A stretch of DNA of 64,000 nucleotides, taken from assembly GCF_019599505.1 (NCBI RefSeq), contig NZ_RKLT01000007.1, forward strand, positions 1-64,000, in the 5' to 3' direction. The number at the start of each line of letters is the position of its first letter. Position 1 is the stretch's first letter. A program made the translations under genes and the position numbers. The DNA is from Haloarcula nitratireducens. GTDB taxonomy: Archaea > Halobacteriota > Halobacteria > Halobacteriales > Haloarculaceae. The notes beneath the pieces are model-generated. The model saw only the letters and a program-made list of their open reading frames with translations, was not told the DNA's origin and ran no database searches. Below are positions 59,335 to 64,000 of the stretch, in pieces.

Positions 59335-60819
59335 ATGAGTCAGCAAGCAGCGACACGACTCGACAAGCAGATGCTCATCGGCGGCGAGTGGGTCGACGCC
59401 GACGAGCGGACGGACATCGTTCACCCCTACGACGGCGAAGTAGTCGGTTCGATTCCCAAAGCCAGCGAACAGCAGGTCGTCGATGCCATCGACGCCGCCG
59501 ACGAGGCGTTCGAGGCCTCCGACCTCTCGGCGTACCAGCGCTACGAACTCCTCTCGGAGGCGGCCCGCCAACTCGAAGACCGTGCAGACGAGGTCGCGCG
59601 TATCCTCACCAGCGAGCAGGGCAAACCGCTCTCGGAAGCTAAGGGCGAAGTCGACCGCGGGATTCAGACGCTGGACCTCTCCGCCGAGCAAGCAAAGCGG
59701 ATGTTCGGCGAGTACGTCCCGATGGACGCCCAGAAGGGCTTCGCCAAGGACCACTGTTTCACGCAGCGCGAACCGCTCGGCGTCGTCGCGGCCATCACGC
59801 CGTTCAACTTCCCGCTGAACCTGATGGCACACAAGGTCGGACCCGCCATCGCCGCGGGCAACGCCGTCGTCGGCAAGCCGGCCTCGAACACGCCGCTCAC
59901 GTCCATCGCGCTGTTCGAGTGCCTGGAGGCCGCCGCCGAGGAGATAGACGCCGACGTGCCCGACGGCCTGTTCAACGTCGTCACCGGAAGCGGCTCGACC
60001 GTCGGCGATACGATCCTCGGACACGACGCCGTCGAAGCGATCTCCTTTACCGGCTCGACCGGCGTCGGGAAGCACCTCGCGGACAACAGCGGCATGAAAG
60101 AGATGACCCTGGAACTGGGCGGGAACGACCCGACCATCGTCTGGGAGGACACGGACATCGAGCAGGCCGCAGAGCAGGTGGTCGGCGGCGCGTGTTCGAA
60201 CGCCGGGCAGGTCTGTAACAGCGTCGAGCGCGTGCTGGTCCACGAGAACGTCGAGGACGAGTTAGTCGACGCGCTGGTCGACGCCGCCGAGGGCCTGACC
60301 GTGGGCGACCCCTTCGAGGACGACACGGACATGGCCTCGATGGTCGACGACGAGCAGTTCGAGACGGTCGTCGACATCTTCGAGGACACGGTCGACGCGG
60401 GCGCGACCGTCGAGAGCGGCGGGAACTACGGCGGCGAGTTGGGCGAGCGGGTCTTCGAACCCACGGTGCTCTCGGGCGTCACGCCGGAGATGCGCGCCGC
60501 GAGGGAAGAGACGTTCGGCCCCCTCGTCCCTGTCATCACCGTCTCGGACTTCGACGACGCCATCGAGGAGGCGAACAACACGGAGTACGGACTCGAAGCG
60601 GGGCTGTTCACGCAGGACATCGACCGGGCGAAGCGCGCGGCCGACGAGATAGAAGCGGGAGGCGTCAACATCAACACGGTCAGCGGCTTCCGGGCCGACC
60701 ACATGCCCTACGGCGGGTTCAAGGACTCCGGCGTGGGCAAAGAGGGCATCAAGTACGCCGTCGAGCACTTCTCGAAGGCGAAACTCGTCGGCTTCCACGA
60801 CGGCTTCACCGACGCCTGA
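59335..60819 (+). CDS. Aldehyde dehydrogenase (semialdehyde dehydrogenase type)
   Basis: 494 aa. Glycine motif F-T-G-S-T-G-V-G-K, general-base Glu in L-E-L-G-G-N-D-P and catalytic Cys in N-A-G-Q-V-C-N-S; P-F-N-F-P-L-N-L and the C-terminal Y-G-G-F-K-D-S-G segment are as in succinate-semialdehyde-type enzymes. Divergent from the DapA-family gene. Probably oxidises 2-oxoglutarate semialdehyde (or a similar aldehyde acid) to 2-oxoglutarate, the last step of oxidative pentose breakdown. Other aldehydes cannot be excluded. Confidence 0.88.
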   Translation: MSQQAATRLDKQMLIGGEWVDADERTDIVHPYDGEVVGSIPKASEQQVVDAIDAADEAFEASDLSAYQRYELLSEAARQLEDRADEVARILTSEQGKPLSEAKGEVDRGIQTLDLSAEQAKRMFGEYVPMDAQKGFAKDHCFTQREPLGVVAAITPFNFPLNLMAHKVGPAIAAGNAVVGKPASNTPLTSIALFECLEAAAEEIDADVPDGLFNVVTGSGSTVGDTILGHDAVEAISFTGSTGVGKHLADNSGMKEMTLELGGNDPTIVWEDTDIEQAAEQVVGGACSNAGQVCNSVERVLVHENVEDELVDALVDAAEGLTVGDPFEDDTDMASMVDDEQFETVVDIFEDTVDAGATVESGGNYGGELGERVFEPTVLSGVTPEMRAAREETFGPLVPVITVSDFDDAIEEANNTEYGLEAGLFTQDIDRAKRAADEIEAGGVNINTVSGFRADHMPYGGFKDSGVGKEGIKYAVEHFSKAKLVGFHDGFTDA

Positions 60820-60860
60820 GCGACAGGCTTATTTTCACAGTCTCGCAACGCCTCGGCTGA

Positions 60861-61301
60861 ATGCCCCGCCCCGAACTCACCCGCCGCCGCGCCCTCCTGG
60901 CGACCGGAGCCCTCATCGCTGGCGGTCTTGGTGCCTCGCAGTACGCTCGCCGTGAGACGGTCCCGACAATTCACCTCCAAAACTTCCACGAAGAACCGAA
61001 GGACGTTGAGGTCCTCCTGTTGCGCGGCGACGAGGTCTCCCACTGGGAGGTCGTCTCCCTACCGGGGAACGAAGACGACGAGACGCCGCCGCCGACGCGT
61101 TTCCTAGACGACCTCCCCGAGGAGAGCGCGGCCTACACGCTGTACGCGTACGAGGAGGACCCGGATGACCGGCTCACTCATTCCCTCGACGGGGTCGAGT
61201 GTCTCGAAATCAGCGTCCTGTCTGGCGGCCCCCTCGACTTCTGGGCCAGGGAGCCCGAGCGGTGTCGCCGCGTCAGGGCGGCGACCGCGTCCAAGCGCTG
61301 A
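60861..61301 (+). CDS. Tat-exported hypothetical protein
   Basis: 146 aa. N terminus L-T-R-R-R-A-L-L-A-T-G-A-L-I-A-G-G is a Tat signal without a lipobox Cys, so a secreted or membrane-anchored protein. The mature part has alternating hydrophobic strands (P-T-I-H-L-Q-N-F, V-E-V-L-L-L-R-G) that suggest a small beta fold, and two Cys near the end. TATA GCTTATTTTC lies about 29 bp before the ATG. No family recognised. Converges on the Gfo/Idh gene. Confidence 0.68.
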   Translation: MPRPELTRRRALLATGALIAGGLGASQYARRETVPTIHLQNFHEEPKDVEVLLLRGDEVSHWEVVSLPGNEDDETPPPTRFLDDLPEESAAYTLYAYEEDPDDRLTHSLDGVECLEISVLSGGPLDFWAREPERCRRVRAATASKR

Positions 61302-61316
61302 GCCGCTGCAATCCGC

Positions 61317-62402
61317 TCACGCCACGTCCACCCACCGGTCCGACTCGGCGGCTTCGTAGATCGCCTCCATCGCGTGCATGTCCACGAGGCCGTGGTCGCC
61401 GTCGGGGTAGAGAGGAGCGTCACTGCGCAGTCGGTCGGCGAAGTAGTCGAACTCCTCTAACATCTGGTCGACTTTCTCCAGTTCGACGGTGGCCCGGCCG
61501 TCGCCGCGGGAGACGCGGAGCTTTCGCGGCTCGTCCTGAAAGAAGGCCGGTTCCACGCGGACCTGTCCCTCGGTCCCGGTAACGGTGATACCGGAGGACT
61601 GGCGGGCGTTGTGGCTGGCGTAACACTGGGCGTACACCTCCTCGGGGAACTCGACGGAGAAGGCGACGGTCTCGTCCACGTCCTCGAAGGCGTCGTGCGT
61701 GCTGGAGACGTTTCCGGTGACGGCCACCGGGTCGGCGTCCAGCAGGAAGCGAGCGGTGTTCAAGGGGTAGAGGCCGATGTCGAACAGCGCGCCGCCGCCG
61801 GCGAGCCACTCGTCGAGCCGCCACTGGTCGGGGTCCGGGTCGATACGCTCCAGCAAGCGCTGGGACATGTCGCCGGTGACGGACATCGGCTCGCCGACGT
61901 AGCCCGACGCGACGAGGTCGCGGGCGCGCCGGACCGCGGGCTCGGTGTGCATCCGGTAGGCGACCATTAACTCGACGCCGCCCTCGGCGGCCGCGTCGCG
62001 GAGTTCGGCCGCGCGGTCGCTGTCCCGTTCCATCGGCTTCTCACAGAGGACGTCCTTCCCGAGTTCGGCGGCCGTCTCGACGTACTCCAGATGGAGGGCG
62101 TTCGGCGTGACGATATAGACGGCGTCGTAGGCGTCGCTTTCGGCCCCGTCGTGGAACTCCTCGTAAGTGATGCCGTGCTCTGCGCCCGCCGTCTCCGCGG
62201 CGAGGTCGTTCGCCTTCTCGCGGTCGCTGCTGACGAGCACGGACGGCGTACACCGCTCGCTCGCTTCGAGCGCCGGGAGGGCTCGCCCCTTCGTGAACCA
62301 GCCCAGTCCGACGACGGCGAAGCGCACCGGTTCGACAGAATCCGGTTCGACCGTCTCCCAATCGCGTGCGCAGCTCTCCTCGACGATCGCACTCAGGTCC
62401 AT
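61317..62402 (-). CDS. Gfo/Idh/MocA oxidoreductase, D-xylose dehydrogenase-like
   Basis: 361 aa from M-D-L-S-A-I-V-E-E-S. Rossmann motif V-V-G-L-G-W-F-T-K near residue 28 and catalytic-region L-C-E-K-P-M. The stretch S-D-A-Y-D-A-V-Y-I-V-T-P-N-A-L-H-L and R-M-H-T-E-P-A-V-R-R-A, with D-P-D-Q-W-R-L-D, closely recalls the haloarchaeal D-xylose dehydrogenase (Haloarcula/Haloferax). It would oxidise D-xylose to xylonolactone, feeding the xylonate-dehydratase-like enzyme 12 kb away. A minus-strand TATA near 62431 supports the start. Other aldoses or inositols remain possible. Confidence 0.82.
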   Translation of the reverse strand: MDLSAIVEESCARDWETVEPDSVEPVRFAVVGLGWFTKGRALPALEASERCTPSVLVSSDREKANDLAAETAGAEHGITYEEFHDGAESDAYDAVYIVTPNALHLEYVETAAELGKDVLCEKPMERDSDRAAELRDAAAEGGVELMVAYRMHTEPAVRRARDLVASGYVGEPMSVTGDMSQRLLERIDPDPDQWRLDEWLAGGGALFDIGLYPLNTARFLLDADPVAVTGNVSSTHDAFEDVDETVAFSVEFPEEVYAQCYASHNARQSSGITVTGTEGQVRVEPAFFQDEPRKLRVSRGDGRATVELEKVDQMLEEFDYFADRLRSDAPLYPDGDHGLVDMHAMEAIYEAAESDRWVDVA

Positions 62403-62431
62403 ACGCGTGGTCACTGCCCCCGCCGACATAA

Positions 62432-62653
62432 ATGGCACTCCTTACCGAAACTGCTATCCGGGAATCGGTGCTCGTGGCTAGTGTGTCAGAGGACGAGCCA
62501 GACGTGTGTCCGTATCCGGGACACGACAGCGTCCGCTGTCCCGAGTGTCGGACCGATATTCCCGGCGTCGTGCCGGCCGGAACGCCGGAAGACCCGGCGG
62601 CCCGCTGCCCGGCGTGTGAAGAACTCATATCGACGGTCATCGTCGGCGAGTGA
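62432..62653 (+). CDS. Small double-CxxC zinc protein
   Basis: 73 aa from the ATG at 62432; a GTG at 62483 (56 aa, M-S-E-D-E-P-D) is an alternative favoured by a weak TATA-like CCTTACC about 28 bp upstream of it. Two knuckles, C-P-E-C-R and C-P-A-C-E, form a likely zinc ribbon, with an additional Cys and His (C-P-Y-P-G-H). Divergent from the xylose-dehydrogenase-like gene, which it overlaps in promoter space. Function unknown. Confidence 0.58.
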   Translation: MALLTETAIRESVLVASVSEDEPDVCPYPGHDSVRCPECRTDIPGVVPAGTPEDPAARCPACEELISTVIVGE

Positions 62654-62803
62654 CCGGGTACGGAACGGCGCTCGCGGGCGGCCAGCCGCGGTTCTCGGTA
62701 GCCGTTCGCCGTTTCTATTCGCACGAAGGAATTTACCCCGATGTGGCTGGCTTACCGCGTCGGAGGCAATCTTTATTGCCTCTCCGAGTGCCAGTATTTC
62801 ACA

Positions 62804-62810
62804 CGGAGGA
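62804..62810 (+). promoter_or_regulatory. Shine-Dalgarno site of glycerol kinase
   Basis: CGGAGGA eight to fourteen bases before the ATG. TATA AATCTTTATTG (62768-62778) lies about 45 bp upstream, so the mRNA has a short leader, unlike the leaderless genes around it. Confidence 0.55.
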
Positions 62811-62817
62811 ATTCAGT

Positions 62818-64000
62818 ATGCCAGACACGTACGTCGCTTCGATCGATCAGGGAACGACAGGCACGCGGTTCATGGTGTTCGACCACAGCGGACAGGTCGT
62901 CGCCAACGCCTACGAGAAACACGAACAGATCTACCCGGAACCGGGCTGGGTCGAACACGACCCGATCGAGATCTGGGAGAACACGCAGGACGTCGTCCGA
63001 CAGGGCCTCGAGGACGGCGGCATCGATGCGAGCCAACTCGAAGCGCTGGGCATCACGAACCAGCGCGAGACGACCGTCGTCTGGGATAAAGAGACCGGGA
63101 AACCCGTCCACAACGCCCTGGTCTGGCAGGACCGCCGGACCACCGACCGCGTCGAGGAGCTACAAGACGCCGATAAGGTCGAGTGGATCCGCGAGAAGAC
63201 GGGGTTGGAGGCGGACGCGTACTTCTCGGCGACGAAGACCGAGTGGATCCTCGACAACGCCGAACCGCTGAAGATGCAGAGCGCTCGCGGCGAGAGCCTC
63301 CGCGACCGCGCCGAGGCCGGCGAACTGATGATGGGGACGATCGACGCCTGGCTCATCTACAACCTCACGGGCAACCACATCACCGACGTCACCAACGCCT
63401 CCCGGACGATGCTGTACGACATCCGGGAGATGGAGTGGGACGAGGAACTCCTCGAAGAGTTCGGCGTTGACGAGTCGATGCTGCCCGAGGTACGGCCCTC
63501 GTCGGACGAAGAGTACTACGGCCACACCGACCCCGACGGCTTCCTCGGCGAGGAGATCCCCGTCGCCGGCGCGCTCGGTGACCAGCAGGCCGCGCTGTTC
63601 GGCCAGACCTGCTTCGACGCGGGCGACGCCAAGAACACCTACGGCACCGGTTCCTTCTTCCTGATGAACACCGGTAACGAGGCCGTCGCGTCCGAACACG
63701 GACTGCTGACCACTATCGGCTTTCAGATGTCCGGCGAACCCGTGCAGTATGCCCTCGAAGGCTCCATCTTCATCACCGGTGCCGCTATCGAGTGGCTCGA
63801 AGACGTCGACCTGATCAACAACGCCGCGCAGACGGCGGAACTCGCTCGTTCGGTCGATTCTACTGACGGCGTCTACATGGTGCCCGCGTTCACGGGACTG
63901 GGCGCGCCCCACTGGGACGGGCGCGCACGCGGGACCATCGTCGGGATGACCCGCGGCACCCGTAAGGAACACATCGTCCGGGCGACGCTGGAATCGATCG
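62818..64000 (+). CDS. glpK: Glycerol kinase (cut by window end)
   Basis: First 394 codons of a FGGY kinase of about 510 aa; the rest is beyond the window. S-I-D-Q-G-T-T-G-T-R is the N-terminal phosphate-binding loop, followed by T-N-Q-R-E-T-T, W-Q-D-R-R-T, L-G-D-Q-Q-A-A-L-F-G, Y-G-T-G-S-F and F-T-G-L-G-A-P-H-W-D, all canonical for GlpK. It makes glycerol-3-phosphate from glycerol, a main carbon source for haloarchaea (from Dunaliella). The glycerol-3-phosphate dehydrogenase operon usually follows. Confidence 0.95.
   Translation, partial: MPDTYVASIDQGTTGTRFMVFDHSGQVVANAYEKHEQIYPEPGWVEHDPIEIWENTQDVVRQGLEDGGIDASQLEALGITNQRETTVVWDKETGKPVHNALVWQDRRTTDRVEELQDADKVEWIREKTGLEADAYFSATKTEWILDNAEPLKMQSARGESLRDRAEAGELMMGTIDAWLIYNLTGNHITDVTNASRTMLYDIREMEWDEELLEEFGVDESMLPEVRPSSDEEYYGHTDPDGFLGEEIPVAGALGDQQAALFGQTCFDAGDAKNTYGTGSFFLMNTGNEAVASEHGLLTTIGFQMSGEPVQYALEGSIFITGAAIEWLEDVDLINNAAQTAELARSVDSTDGVYMVPAFTGLGAPHWDGRARGTIVGMTRGTRKEHIVRATLESI

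Overview
The window is haloarchaeal (class Halobacteria). It has high GC and acidic proteins. Tat-type lipoprotein signals (twin Arg plus an L-A-G-C or L-T-G-C lipobox) head the solute-binding proteins. Many genes have a TATA-like element 25-32 nt before the start codon, which fits leaderless transcription. Typical haloarchaeal families are present: HTH_10 (Bat-type) regulator, OFA-type transporter, Orc1/Cdc6, small CxxC zinc proteins. I see no rRNA, tRNA, CRISPR array or insertion sequence. An origin with its own Orc1/Cdc6 gene plus a ParA partition pair suggests a megaplasmid or second chromosome, but the window alone does not prove this.

Layout. 1-11.3 kb: end of a sugar ABC ATPase, then a hydroxy-acid/sugar-acid island: Zn alcohol dehydrogenase, cyclase-family hydrolase, PdxA2-like dehydrogenase coupled to a DUF1537 four-carbon-acid kinase, a divergent LarA-like racemase, an Rbs-type ABC importer and a PfkB-type sugar kinase. 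12-16.3 kb: a cysteine-synthase-like PLP enzyme and a large multi-PAS/GAF histidine kinase, separated by AT-rich spacers. 16.4-19.8 kb: a replication origin. A long AT-rich stretch and thirteen copies of an 18-bp iteron (AACAC[A/T]TCGATAGAGGGG) surround an orc1/cdc6 gene. 19.8-22 kb: small zinc/membrane protein pair, UspA, a 34-aa C2H2 zinc finger and a Bat-type regulator. 22.1-27.4 kb: a chain of ATGA-coupled genes (peptide-type binding lipoprotein, APC permease, 25-aa micro-ORF, SPW membrane protein with a Ser/Asp tail), then TrkH. 27.4-33.5 kb: small proteins and a formate dehydrogenase operon. 34.4-35.7 kb: OFA-family (formate/oxalate-type) MFS transporter. 36.3-41.3 kb: thiamine-type ABC importer fused by overlaps to an AIR-synthase-like gene. 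41.4-43.1 kb: ParA, an acidic partner and a small hypothetical protein.

43.8-64 kb: a pentose/sugar-acid catabolic region. It holds an IclR regulator, MalK-type ATPase, GH31 alpha-xylosidase-like enzyme, truncated GH3 remnant, xylonate-dehydratase-like enolase-superfamily enzyme, 2-hydroxyacid dehydrogenase, two sugar permeases, a YeiH-type transporter, a split UxaA dehydratase, Ldh2-type oxidoreductase, sugar-binding lipoprotein, DapA-family enzyme, aldehyde dehydrogenase and a D-xylose-dehydrogenase-like Gfo/Idh enzyme. It ends in glycerol kinase, cut by the window edge. Together these encode uptake of sugars or oligosaccharides, release of the sugar, oxidation to the sugar acid, dehydration, and oxidation of the semialdehyde, as in the oxidative pentose pathway known from Haloferax.

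The observations most worth a second look are the iteron-rich origin, the binding-protein/APC-permease operon with its micro-ORF, the formate dehydrogenase whose NuoF-like partner has lost the usual FMN/NADH motifs, the LarA/PdxA/DUF1537 island, and several tiny genes that standard length cut-offs would miss.
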